Source of the DNA: Lysobacter capsici
GTDB lineage: Bacteria > Pseudomonadota > Gammaproteobacteria > Xanthomonadales > Xanthomonadaceae
Direction of reading: 5' to 3'
DNA: 64,000 nt
Assembly: GCF_014779555.2 (NCBI RefSeq)
Contig: NZ_CP094357.1
Span: 5,580,001 to 5,644,000 of the forward strand
Below the pieces are notes generated by a model. The model did no database searches. It was not told the DNA's origin and saw nothing but the letters and a program-made list of their open reading frames with translations. The translations under genes were made by a program, and so were the position numbers. Below, one piece after another: positions 52,101 through 59,416 of this stretch. The number at the start of each line of letters is the position of its first letter. Position 1 is the stretch's first letter.

Positions 52101-55100
52101 GGCAAGGTGCAGGACAGCGCACCCGTGCAGGTGTAGCTGCCGGCATTGGTCACGCTGCCGAACGTCTGATCGCCGCTGATGGTGTCGGTCAGGGTGTAGA
52201 CCGACGTCAGTGCCGCCGTCGTCACCGTAGTCGACAAGGTGTAGGTGATCGTCGCACCCGGATTGACCGTGGTGCCCGTCGCCGGATCCGACGACTTGCT
52301 GCTGCTGATCACCGGCGCGGCGACCGGGTGGGTCGTCGTGCAGTTGGTGCACTCCGGATCCGGATCGCCGCCGCCGCTACCGGTCACGCTGTTACCGACC
52401 GTGCCGGCCGCATCGGCGTCGACGGTGGTCGTGTAGGTCAGCGTGTAGGTACCCGGCAACGTGCCGGCCGGCAAGGTGCACGACAGCGGACCGGTGCCGG
52501 TGCAGGTGTACGAACCCGCATTGGTCACCGAACCAAAGGTCTGGTCACCACTAATCGTGTCGGTCAAGGTGTAGACCGACGTCAGTGCCGCCGTCGTCAC
52601 CGTGGTCGACAAGGTGTAGGTGATCGTCGTGCCCGGGTTGACCGTGGTACCGGTCGCGGGATCCGACGATTTGCTGCTGCTGATCACCGGCGCGGCGACC
52701 GTATGGGTCGTGGTGCAGTTGGTGCACTCCGGATCGGGATCGCCGCCACCGCTGCCGGTCACGCTGTTGCCGACCGTGCCGGCCGCATCGGCGTCGACGG
52801 TGGTCGTGTAGGTCAACGTGTAGGTGCCCGGCAAGGTGCCGGCCGGCAAGGTGCACGACAGCGCACCCGTGCAGGTGTAGCTGCCCGCATTGGTCACCGA
52901 ACCAAAGGTCTGGTCACCACTGATCGTGTCGGTCAGGGTGTAGACCGACGTCAGTGCCGCCGTCGTCACCGTGGTCGACAAGGTGTAGGTGATCGTCGTG
53001 CCCGGGTTGACCGTGGTGCCGGTCGCCGGATCCGACGACTTGCTGCTGCTGATCACGGGTGCCGCGACCGGGTGAGTCGTGGTGCAGTTGATGCACTCCG
53101 GATCGGGATCGCCACCGCCAGTACCGGTCACGCTGTTGCCGACCGTGCCGGCCGCATCGGCGTCGACGGTGGTCGTGTAGGTCAACGTGTAGGTGCCCGG
53201 CAAGGTGCCGGCCGGCAAGGTGCACGACAGCGGACCGGTGCCGGTGCAGGTGTACGAACCGGCATTGGTCACCGAACCGAACGTCTGATCGCCACTGATG
53301 GTGTCGGTCAGGGTGTAGACCGACGTCAGCGCCGCGGTGCCCACCGTGGTGGTGACCGTGTAGGTGATCGTCGCGCCCGGATTGACCGTGGTGCCGGTCA
53401 CCGGATCCGACGATTTACTGCTGCTGATCACCGGCGCGGCGACCGGGTGGGTCGTGGTGCAGTTGGTGCACTCCGGATCGGGATCGCCACCGCCAGTACC
53501 GGTCACGCTGTTGCCGACCGTGCCGGCCGCATCGGCGTCGACAGTGGTCGTGTAGGTCAGCGTGTAGGTGCCAGGCAACGTGCCGGCCGGCAGGGTGCAG
53601 GACAGCGCACCCGTGCAGGTGTAGCTGCCCGCATTGGTCACCGAACCAAAGGTTTGATCGCCACTGATCGTGTCGGTCAGGGTGTAGACCGACGTCAACG
53701 CCGCCGTCGTCACCGTGGTCGACAAGGTGTAGGTGATCGTCGTGCCCGGGTTGACCGTGGTGCCGGTCGCCGGATCCGACGACTTGCTGCTGCTGATCAC
53801 GGGTGCCGCGACCGGGTGGGTCGTGGTGCAGTTGATGCACTCCGGATCGGGATCACCGCCACCGGTACCGGTCACGCTGTTACCGACCGTGCCGGCCGCA
53901 TCGGCGTCGACGGTGGTCGTGTAGGTCAGCGTGTAGGTACCCGGCAACGTGCCGGCCGGCAAGGTGCACGACAGCGGACCGGTGCCGGTGCAGGTGTAGC
54001 TGCCCGCATTGGTCACCGAACCAAAGGTCTGATCGCCACTGATGGTGTCGATCAAGGTGTAGACCGACGTCAACGCCGCCGTCGTCACCGTGGTCGACAA
54101 GGTGTACGTGATCGTCGCGCCCGGATTGACCGTGGTGCCGGTCACCGGATCCGACGACTTGCTGCTGCTGATCACGGGCGCGGCGACCGGGTGGGTCGTG
54201 GTGCAGTTGGTGCACTCCGGATCGGGATCGCCACCGCCGCTACCGGTCACGCTGTTGCCGACCGTGCCGGCCGCATCGGCGTCGACAGTGGTCGTGTAGG
54301 TCAGCGTGTAGGTGCCCGGCAACGTGCCGGCCGGCAAGGTGCACGACAACGCACCCGTGCAGGTGTAGCTGCCCGCATTGGTCACGCTGCCGAACGTCTG
54401 ATCGCCGCTGATGGTGTCGGTCAGGGTGTAGACCGACGTCAACGCCGCCGTCGTCACCGTGGTCGACAAGGTGTAGGTGATCGTCGTGCCCGGGTTGACC
54501 GTGGTGCCGGTCGCGGGATCGGACGACTTGCTGCTGCTTACCTCCGGTCCCGCAATATCGTCGTTGGTAATGCTGCACTCCGCATCATCACCGTTGGACA
54601 GCAACAGACTGTTTCCAGTCAAGGTACCGCCCGTACACGACCACGCACCGGCGGCGTAACCGGCGAGATTGGTTTCAGTGAGCGTATAGGTGCCCGAACT
54701 GACCACCGCGTCGGTCACTGCTGGAGCACCGCTCGTACCACTAATCGACGTCGGCCCCGCGGCCGTCAGCGTGAAGTCTGCCGTCGTCGCCGTACCACGG
54801 TTGTCGTTAATCACCGTCTTGACCAAGGTCAGCGTCGCCGCCTGGTCATCGTTATTGATCGTGCAGGTCGCGTTATCACCCGCGGCCAGTGCCACGGTGT
54901 TGTTCACCACCGCCGCACCGCCGTTGATCACGCAGCTGTAGGTACCCGCCGTGTAACCCGTCGGACCACCGGTCTCGGACAAGGTGTAGCTGCCCGGGTT
55001 GACCGAGGCATTGGTCACCGCGGCCGAACCGGTGGCGCCGGTGATGTTCGTCGGACCCGCGGCTTCCAGCGTCCACGCGGTTGCCACCGCGCTGCCACCG

Positions 55101-58069
55101 TTGTCGTTGGTCACCGTCTTGACCAGGGTCAGCGTCGCCGCCTGGTCGTCGTTGTTGATGGTGCAGGTCGCGTTGTCGCCTGCGGCCAGCGCCACGGTGT
55201 TGTTCACTACCGCCGCGCCGCCGTTGATCACACAGCTGTAGGTGCCCGCCGTGTAACCCGCCGGACCGCCGGTCTCGGACAAGGTGTAGCTGCCCGGGTT
55301 GACCGATGCATTGGTCACCGCGGCCGAGCCGGTGGCACCAGTGATGTTCGTCGGACCTGCCGCTTCCAGCGTCCACGCGGTTGCTATCGCGCTGCCGCCG
55401 TTGTCGTTGGTCACCGTCTTGACCAAGGTCAGCGTCGCCGCCCGGTCGTCGTTGTTGATGGTGCAGGTCGCGTTATCACCCGCGACCAGCGCCACGGTGT
55501 TGCTCACCACCGCCGCGCCGCTGTTGATCACGCAGCTGTAGGTGCCCGCGGTATAACCCGCCGGGCCACCGGTCTCGGACAAGGTGTAGCTGCCCGGATT
55601 GACCGAGGCATTGGTCACCGCGGCCGAGCCGGTGGCGCCGGTGATGTTCGTCGGACCTGCGGCCTCCAGCGTCCACGCGGTTGCCACCGCGCTGCCGCCG
55701 TTGTCGTTGGTCACCGTCTTGACCAGGGTCAGCGTCGCCGCCCGGTCGTCGTTGTTGATGGTGCAGGTCGCGTTGTCGCCTGCCGCGAGCGTGATCGAAT
55801 TGGCGACGACCGCGGCGCCACCATTGAGGACGCAGCTATAGGTACCCGCCGTGTAACCCGCCGGACCGCCGGTCTCGGACAAGGTGTAGCTGCCCGGATT
55901 GACCGAGGCATTGGTCACCGCGGCCGAACCGGTGGCGCCGGTGATATTCGTCGGACCTGCGGCTTCCAGCGTCCACGCGGTTGCCACCGCGGTGCCACCG
56001 TTGTCGTTGGTCACCGTCTTGACCAAGGTCAGCGTCGCCGCCTGGTCGTCGTTGTTGATGGTGCAGGTCGCGTTGTCGCCTGCCGCGAGCGTGATCGAAT
56101 TGGCGACGACCGCGGCGCCACCATTGAGGACGCAGCTGTAGGTACCCGCCGTGTAACCCGCCGGACCGCCGGTCTCGGACAAGGTGTAGCTGCCCGGGTT
56201 GACCGAGGCATTGGTCACCGCGGCCGAACCGGTGGCGCCGGTGATGTTCGTCGGACCCGCGGCTTCCAGCGTCCACGCGGTTGCCACCGCGCTGCCGCCG
56301 TTGTCGTTGGTCACCGTCTTGACCAGGGTCAGCGTCGCCGCCCGGTCATCATTGTTGATGGTGCAGGTCGCGTTGTCGCCCGCGGCCAGCGCCACGGTGT
56401 TGTTCACTACCGCGGCGCCGCTGTTGATCACGCAGCTGTAGGTACCCGCCGTGTAACCCGCCGGACCGCCGGTCTCGGACAAGGTGTAGCTGCCCGGGTT
56501 GACCGAGGCATTGGTCACCGCGGCCGAACCCGTGGCGCCGGTGATGTTCGTCGGACCTGCGGCTTCCAGCGTCCACGCGGTTGCCACCGCGCTGCCGCCG
56601 TTATCGTTGGTCACCGTCTTGACTAGGGTCAGCGTCGCCGCCCGGTCATCATTGTTGATGGTGCAGGTCGCGTTGTCGCCCGCGGCCAGTGCCACGGTGT
56701 TGTTCACTACCGCCGCGCCGCCGTTGATCACACAGCTATAGGTGCCCGCGGTGTAACCCGCCGGACCGCCGGTCTCGGACAAGGTGTAGCTGCCCGGGTT
56801 GACCGAGGCATTGGTCACCGCGGCCGAACCCGTGGCGCCGGTGATATTCGTCGGACCCGCGGCTTCCAGCGTCCACGCGGTTGCCACCGCGCTGCCGCCG
56901 TTGTCGTTGGTCACCGTCTTGACCAGGGTCAGCGTCGCCGCCCGGTCGTCGTTGTTGATGGTGCAAGTCGCGTTGTCGCCCGCGGCCAGCGCCACGGTGT
57001 TGTTCACCACCGCCGCGCCGCCGTTGACCACACAGCTGTAGGTGCCCGCCGTGTAACCCGCCGGACCGCCGGTCTCGGACAAGGTGTAGCTGCCCGGGTT
57101 GACCGAGGCATTGGTCACCGAGGCCGAACCCGTGGCGCCGGTGATGTTCGTCGGACCTGCGGCTTCCAGCGTCCACGCGGTTGCCACCGCGCTGCCGCCG
57201 TTGTCGTTGGTCACCGTCTTGACCAGGGTCAGCGTCGCCGCCCGGTCATCATTGTTGATGGTGCAGGTCGCGTTGTCGCCCGCGGCCAGCGCCACGGTGT
57301 TGTTCACCACCGCCGCGCCGCCGTTGACCACACAGCTGTAGGTGCCCGCCGTGTAACCCGCCGGACCGCCGGTCTCGGACAAGGTGTAGCTGCCCGGATT
57401 GACCGATGCATTGGTCACCGCGGCCGAACCCGTGGCGCCGGTGATGTTCGTCGGACCTGCGGCCTCCAGCGTCCACGCGGTTGCCACCGCGCTGCCGCCG
57501 TTGTCGTTGGTCACCGTCTTGACTAGGGTCAGCGTCGCCGCCTGGTCGTCGTTGTTGATCGTGCAGGTCGCGTTGTCGCCTGCCGCGAGCGTGATCGAAT
57601 TGGCGACGACCGCGGCGCCACCATTGAGGACGCAGCTATAGGTGCCCGCGGTATAACCCGCCGGGCCACCGGTCTCGGACAAGCTGTAGGTACCGACGTT
57701 GACCGACGCGGCGGTTACCGCCGGCGTCCCAGTGACGCCGCTGATGTTGCTCGGACCCGCCGCCCTCAGCGTCCACGCCGTCGCCACCGCGGCGCCGCCG
57801 TTGTTGTTGGTGACGGTCTTGATCAGGGTCAGGCGGGGCTGGACCGGATCGCTGTCCTCCGAGGTGCAGACTCCACCGCTGAAGGTCTGGCCGGGGTTGT
57901 TGCAGCTCGTTCCGGTGTTGGTCACTCCGGTCGGGGGAGCGACGGAGGCGCGGTTGACTGCGTTCTGCGACAGCGCCGGCAATGCGAAGGCCGTTGCCAC
58001 CACCAGTAACAGCGACTGGCTGACACGGCACAGCAATGCCCGAACGGCTTGTTTGGAATCAGCGGTCAC
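43190..58069 (-). CDS. Giant secreted repeat protein: SpaA-like x11, DUF11-like x22, OmpA-like end
   Basis: A 4,959-residue protein from GTG 58069, with AGGGGG 4 bases before it. Signal peptide 1-35 (cleavage near A-L-S/Q-N). Residues about 79-1176: ten 100-residue SpaA/prealbumin-like units and one divergent unit, each opening L-T-L-V-K-T-V, then L-S-E-T-G-G-P, and ending C-T-I-N-N-D-D. Residues about 1177-3898: 22 units of 123 or 125 residues (S-S-S-K-S-S-D-P ... E-C-T-N-C-T-T-T-H) of DUF11-like type. About 3899-4450: more divergent DUF11/DUF7507-type domains. Then an acidic D-D-R-D-G-D-G-W-Q-D-S-A-D loop like a calcium site, a carboxypeptidase-like beta domain and two OmpA-like segments, the last with G-H-T-D-L-R-A-S-D-E-Y-N and R-R-T-R-A-V (peptidoglycan-binding pattern). 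It is expected to sit at the cell surface or periplasm; an adhesin or structural role is inferred. Confidence 0.9.
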   Translation of the reverse strand: MTADSKQAVRALLCRVSQSLLLVVATAFALPALSQNAVNRASVAPPTGVTNTGTSCNNPGQTFSGGVCTSEDSDPVQPRLTLIKTVTNNNGGAAVATAWTLRAAGPSNISGVTGTPAVTAASVNVGTYSLSETGGPAGYTAGTYSCVLNGGAAVVANSITLAAGDNATCTINNDDQAATLTLVKTVTNDNGGSAVATAWTLEAAGPTNITGATGSAAVTNASVNPGSYTLSETGGPAGYTAGTYSCVVNGGAAVVNNTVALAAGDNATCTINNDDRAATLTLVKTVTNDNGGSAVATAWTLEAAGPTNITGATGSASVTNASVNPGSYTLSETGGPAGYTAGTYSCVVNGGAAVVNNTVALAAGDNATCTINNDDRAATLTLVKTVTNDNGGSAVATAWTLEAAGPTNITGATGSAAVTNASVNPGSYTLSETGGPAGYTAGTYSCVINGGAAVVNNTVALAAGDNATCTINNDDRAATLTLVKTVTNDNGGSAVATAWTLEAAGPTNITGATGSAAVTNASVNPGSYTLSETGGPAGYTAGTYSCVINSGAAVVNNTVALAAGDNATCTINNDDRAATLTLVKTVTNDNGGSAVATAWTLEAAGPTNITGATGSAAVTNASVNPGSYTLSETGGPAGYTAGTYSCVLNGGAAVVANSITLAAGDNATCTINNDDQAATLTLVKTVTNDNGGTAVATAWTLEAAGPTNITGATGSAAVTNASVNPGSYTLSETGGPAGYTAGTYSCVLNGGAAVVANSITLAAGDNATCTINNDDRAATLTLVKTVTNDNGGSAVATAWTLEAAGPTNITGATGSAAVTNASVNPGSYTLSETGGPAGYTAGTYSCVINSGAAVVSNTVALVAGDNATCTINNDDRAATLTLVKTVTNDNGGSAIATAWTLEAAGPTNITGATGSAAVTNASVNPGSYTLSETGGPAGYTAGTYSCVINGGAAVVNNTVALAAGDNATCTINNDDQAATLTLVKTVTNDNGGSAVATAWTLEAAGPTNITGATGSAAVTNASVNPGSYTLSETGGPTGYTAGTYSCVINGGAAVVNNTVALAAGDNATCTINNDDQAATLTLVKTVINDNRGTATTADFTLTAAGPTSISGTSGAPAVTDAVVSSGTYTLTETNLAGYAAGAWSCTGGTLTGNSLLLSNGDDAECSITNDDIAGPEVSSSKSSDPATGTTVNPGTTITYTLSTTVTTAALTSVYTLTDTISGDQTFGSVTNAGSYTCTGALSCTLPAGTLPGTYTLTYTTTVDADAAGTVGNSVTGSGGGDPDPECTNCTTTHPVAAPVISSSKSSDPVTGTTVNPGATITYTLSTTVTTAALTSVYTLIDTISGDQTFGSVTNAGSYTCTGTGPLSCTLPAGTLPGTYTLTYTTTVDADAAGTVGNSVTGTGGGDPDPECINCTTTHPVAAPVISSSKSSDPATGTTVNPGTTITYTLSTTVTTAALTSVYTLTDTISGDQTFGSVTNAGSYTCTGALSCTLPAGTLPGTYTLTYTTTVDADAAGTVGNSVTGTGGGDPDPECTNCTTTHPVAAPVISSSKSSDPVTGTTVNPGATITYTVTTTVGTAALTSVYTLTDTISGDQTFGSVTNAGSYTCTGTGPLSCTLPAGTLPGTYTLTYTTTVDADAAGTVGNSVTGTGGGDPDPECINCTTTHPVAAPVISSSKSSDPATGTTVNPGTTITYTLSTTVTTAALTSVYTLTDTISGDQTFGSVTNAGSYTCTGALSCTLPAGTLPGTYTLTYTTTVDADAAGTVGNSVTGSGGGDPDPECTNCTTTHTVAAPVISSSKSSDPATGTTVNPGTTITYTLSTTVTTAALTSVYTLTDTISGDQTFGSVTNAGSYTCTGTGPLSCTLPAGTLPGTYTLTYTTTVDADAAGTVGNSVTGSGGGDPDPECTNCTTTHPVAAPVISSSKSSDPATGTTVNPGATITYTLSTTVTTAALTSVYTLTDTISGDQTFGSVTNAGSYTCTGALSCTLPAGTLPGTYTLTYTATVDADAAGTVGNSVTGTGGGDPDPECTNCTTTHTVAAPVISSSKSSDPATGTTVNPGATITYTLSTTISTAALTSVYTLTDTISGDQTFGSVTNAGSYTCTGTGPLSCTLPAGTLPGTYTLTYTTTVDADAAGTVGNSVTGTGGGDPDPECTNCTTTHPVAAPVISSSKSSDPATGTTVNPGTTITYTLSTTISTAALTSVYTLTDTISGDQTFGSVTNAGSYTCTGALSCTLPAGTLPGTYTLTYTTTVDADAAGTVGNSVTGTGGGDPDPECTNCTTTHTVAAPVISSSKSSDPATGTTVNPGATITYTLSTTVTTAALTSVYTLTDTISGDQTFGSVTNAGSYTCTGALSCTLPAGTLPGTYTLTYTTTVDADAAGTVGNSVTGTGGGDPDPECTNCTTTHTVAAPVISSSKSSDPATGTTVNPGATITYTLSTTISTAALTSVYTLTDTISGDQTFGSVTNAGSYTCTGALSCTLPAGTLPGTYTLTYTTTVDADAAGTVGNSVTGTGGGDPDPECTNCTTTHTVAAPVISSSKSSDPATGTTVNPGATITYTLSTTVTTAALTSVYTLTDTISGDQTFGSVTNAGSYTCTGTGPLSCTLPAGTLPGTYTLTYTTTVDADAAGTVGNSVTGTGGGDPDPECTNCTTTHTVAAPVISSSKSSDPATGTTVNPGATITYTLSTTVTTAALTSIYTLTDTISGDQTFGSVTNAGSYTCTGALSCTLPAGTLPGTYTLTYTTTVDADAAGTVGNSVTGTGGGDPDPECTNCTTTHPVAAPVISSSKSSDPATGTTVNPGATITYTLSTTISTAALTSVYTLTDTISGDQTFGSVTNAGSYTCTGALSCTLPAGTLPGTYTLTYTTTVNADAAGTVGNSVTGTGGGDPDPECTNCTTTHPVAAPVISSSKSSDPATGTTVNPGATITYTLSTTISTAALTSVYTLTDTISGDQTFAAITAPGAYTCSGTGPVVCTLPAGTAPGTYTLTYTTTVDADAAGTVGNSVTGTGGGDPDPECTNCTTTHPVAAPVISSSKSSDPATGTTVNPGTTITYTLSTTVTTAALTSVYTLTDTITGDQTFGSVTNAGSYTCTGVLSCTLPAGTLPGTYTLTYTTTVDADAAGTVGNSVTGTGGGDPDPECTNCTTTHTVAAPVISSSKSSDPATGTTVNPGATITYTLSTTVTTAALTSVYTLTDTISGDQTFGSVTNAGSYTCTGALSCTLPAGTLPGTYTLTYTTTVDADAAGTVGNSVTGTGGGDPDPECTNCTTTHTVAAPVISSSKSSDPATGTTVNPGATITYTLSTTVTTAALTSVYTLTDTISGDQTFGSVTNAGSYTCTGALSCTLPAGTLPGTYTLTYTTTVDADAAGTVGNSVTGTGGGDPDPECTNCTTTHTVAAPVISSSKSSDPATGTTVNPGATITYTLSTTISTAALTSVYTLTDTISGDQTFGSVTNAGSYTCTGALSCTLPAGTLPGTYTLTYTTTVNADAAGTVGNSVTGTGGGDPDPECTNCTTTHPVAAPVISSSKSSDPATGTTVNPGATITYTLSTTVTTAALTSVYTLTDTISGDQTFGSVTNAGSYTCTGALSCTLPAGTLPGTYTLTYTTTVDADAAGTVGNSVTGTGGGDPDPECTNCTTTHTVAAPVISTTKASDPASGTSVNPGATITYTVTTTVGTATLTSAYTLTDTITGDQTFAAITAPGAYTCTGTGPVVCTLPAGTAPGTYAVSYTTTINANASGTVGNSVVGNGGGDPDPECTSCTTTHTVALPVISTSKSSDPATGTTVNPSATITYTVTTTVGTAALTSAYTLTDTITGDQTFAAITAPGAYTCTGTGPVVCTLPAGTAPGTYAVSYTTTINANASGTVGNSVVGNGGGDPDPECTSCTTTHPVLVNPALTITKTAGAPTTNLGANASVTDAGDTIGYTFVITNTGNVNLTNVVVNDAKLDAPAICNATTLAPNASTTCTGTHTITQEEVNAGTSDNTATATGTPPSGTPVTSSPASTQTPLPRNGELRSTKAMTANADEDGSGSVTVGDTLSYTITVTNIGNIDLGNVVVTDDKITPNTTTCAIVVPGATCVLTGTYRVTPADANAGTIRNAATVVDTPPPGGQPVCPVGSADPKCNPRVDVPVTQMPNLSSAKAMTANADEDGDGRVSVGDTLTYTVTATNTGNIDLTDVVVSDDKITPNTITCASVAPTGTCVLTGTYKVVQVDADNGSVVNTATVSTSTPNVCPAGSTEARCHPTVTVPIEARPAVAIVKVATLTVDEGKQGVGNAGDVITYSVRISNTGNITLNDMATSDVLENYPATTLSCGATSLAPGASTDCNAYTHTITREEANAGGTLDNMVKVTARYGNLGGGGTATGTATADATAIVPVEPEASSDLFVTKQANPRDVKIGDLVRYTLTIKNVGQVDTVDATLTDTPPAGFTLVEGSVQVADRDGGGRQVGSYPIKVDQIDIKAGESATVMYLLRVGAGVRPGTHVNRAYAEDGDVRSNEATAEVQLIADPLLDESLLLGTVFDDRDGDGWQDSADLSRVRVQGGFAVDAYVANSTTVDRGDGAKPEPDASSPMLHGIDLGKISARQSEADPVADHRVVISQTLREPKFDDGFALTTAQGITVRMDAAGNTRTELSGDAAKNLTAAEPKVERQVAQTAEGYRVDYIVSNHGIDERGIPGVRIASVEGLLIETDQFGRYHLEGVAGGPWERGRNFILKVDPATLPPGATFTTDNPLVRRLTPGIPVRFDFGVKLPPGEIPGTQEQVEMRIGEVMFSPASAQVTPQYLPAIENMASKIKQYGGGEIVITANGENETLAMDRALAVRKSLETMVDPQLFKALRISVRTDPQDPATMVVGFAQWPLLGTVLFDTDKATIKPKYLPVIAKVAAALEQLRGTRVVITGHTDLRASDEYNVALGMRRTRAVFEAIVAHATPELRQHLRVDISNDPAAPADKPGK
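46376..54541 (-). repeat. 22 tandem 369/375-bp coding repeats (DUF11-like)
   Basis: Unit starts step by 369 or 375 bp; the 6-bp difference is C-T-G-A-L-S-C versus C-T-G-T-G-P-L-S-C in the protein. The first eight units alternate strictly 123/125 residues, giving a 744-bp higher-order period. Most units are nearly identical in DNA; the last two are more divergent. Every unit has four cysteines, two in a C-x-x-C. Confidence 0.92.
54542..57835 (-). repeat. 11 tandem 300-bp coding repeats (SpaA-like)
   Basis: Ten units of exactly 300 bp and one divergent C-terminal unit. Two linker/loop variants recur (V-L-N-G-G-A-A-V-V-A-N-S-I-T-L and V-I-N-G-G-A-A-V-V-N-N-T-V-A-L), arranged in blocks, which shows unit shuffling. 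Each unit has two cysteines. Confidence 0.92.
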
Positions 58070-58677
58070 AACGCCCCCTAAAACTGAAATCGACTAGTGC
58101 GCAGCCGCGGCGGACGCTTTTGTTCGCGTCGCCATTGCGCACACTACTCCTGATCGGAGAATTATCCCGTCACAGGACATGCGCGCAAATCTCGTGCCAA
58201 ATTCGAGAAATGGGGGGATGCCCGTTTTTTTAGGCGCTGAAGTCGTGTAAGCCCGAAAAAATGACGATTAACGTCATTTATTGACTACTGACGTCATAAA
58301 AATAGAGACAAAAGGAAGATTCGAGCGCTATTCGCCCGAGCCCGGATTAGGAAATTCAGACAAATCCGAGATGATTTTTCACTTAAAGAAACAACCTAAA
58401 GTACGATCGCCGCGCCGCTGGCGCGGACACGCTCGGCAATCGTCTTGTCTCAGAAGCTCTGGAGACGCCCGGCCCGAAATTGGCGATACGGGGCAAGTCA
58501 TCACTAAATGTGAGAAAGTTCTCCACGGAGAGACGCAACAAGTCCGATCCGCATACATTTATCTGCAGATATCGCGTGACTTGGCAATGCTTCTCAACCG
58601 CCCAGATGTCCCGGCGATATCCGTTGGCCTCGTCCCGCCCGACCAGTCCCGATCTCGCCGCCAAACCGGAGATACGG
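58070..58677. promoter_or_regulatory. 608-bp divergent control region with TGACG palindromes
   Basis: It lies between the giant gene (minus) and the XRE-cupin regulator (plus). It is clearly AT-richer than the neighbourhood at 58220-58420. TGACG-ATTAA-CGTCA (58262-58276) and TGACGTCA (58289-58296) are two palindromes sharing the half-site TGACG, with centres about 23-24 bp apart (about two helical turns). No gene is seen. It is a plausible operator for the neighbouring regulator acting on one or both promoters. Confidence 0.55.
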
Positions 58678-59304
58678 ATGAAGTCGCAACAACCGACCAT
58701 CGGCGGCCTGCTGCGCTCGCTGCGCGCCCGCAACCAGTGGACGTTGAAACAGATGAGCCAGCACTCGGGAATCCCGCTGTCGACACTGTCCAAGATCGAA
58801 CACGACCGGCTGTCCCTGACCTACGACAAGCTGCTGCAGCTGAGCCAGCGTCTGGACATCAGCATGTCCGAGCTGTTCGCCGAAACCCCCACGCCGCCAC
58901 GCCGCACGGTCACCGCCCGCCGCAGCATCGGCCGCATCCGCGACGCGATGCGGGTGACCGGCAAGAACTACGACTCCTACTACCTGTGCTCGGAACTGCG
59001 GCGCAAACGCATGACGCCGGTGATCAGCCACATCCGCGCGCGCAACCTCAAGGAATTCGGCGGCTTCGTGCGCCGTTCGGGCGAGGAGTTCGTGTACGTG
59101 CTCAAAGGCGCGGTCGCCTTGCACACCGAGTACTACGACACCACCGTGCTGCAGACCGGCGAAGGCAGCTACATCGACTCGAACATGGGCCAGGCCTATG
59201 TGCTGGCCGAGGGCTGCGACGCGGCCACGGTGCTGGCGGTGTGCTCGTCGGACGACAATGAGGAACTGCTGGCGTCGTTGATGGCCAGCCAGGACGAAGC
59301 CTGA
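58678..59304 (+). CDS. XRE-family regulator with cupin sensor domain
   Basis: A 208-residue protein; GGAG lies 7 bases before ATG 58678. The HTH (about 8-62) reads L-R-S-L-R-A-R-N-Q-W-T-L-K-Q-M-S then S-T-L-S-K-I-E, and the C-terminal cupin (about 125-195) has G-E-E-F-V-Y-V-L-K-G and G-E-G-S-Y-I-D-S. Such SutR/PuuR-like regulators bind small ligands with the cupin. It is divergent from the giant-protein operon and is the best candidate for its control. Confidence 0.87.
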   Translation: MKSQQPTIGGLLRSLRARNQWTLKQMSQHSGIPLSTLSKIEHDRLSLTYDKLLQLSQRLDISMSELFAETPTPPRRTVTARRSIGRIRDAMRVTGKNYDSYYLCSELRRKRMTPVISHIRARNLKEFGGFVRRSGEEFVYVLKGAVALHTEYYDTTVLQTGEGSYIDSNMGQAYVLAEGCDAATVLAVCSSDDNEELLASLMASQDEA

Positions 59305-59416
59305 GCAGGCGCGGCCGGCGCGGGCAAACCCGGCGCCGGCCACGTGGCTTCGCATCGCTCAGCGGTATGCACGCACATGCGTCATTCGGCAACGGTCAGG
59401 ACGAAGACGCGTCCGG

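Noticed and set aside
43247-56626. A 4,459-codon open frame on the plus strand, opposite the giant gene
   Set aside because: It mirrors the tandem repeats of the minus-strand gene. High GC and a period divisible by 3 keep stops out of the antisense frame. It encodes Arg/Asp/Gly-rich low-complexity sequence, with no ribosome site or domain.
43190-58069. CRISPR-like regular spacing
   Set aside because: The repeats are 300 and 369/375 bp, coding, and without unique spacers. They are protein domain repeats.
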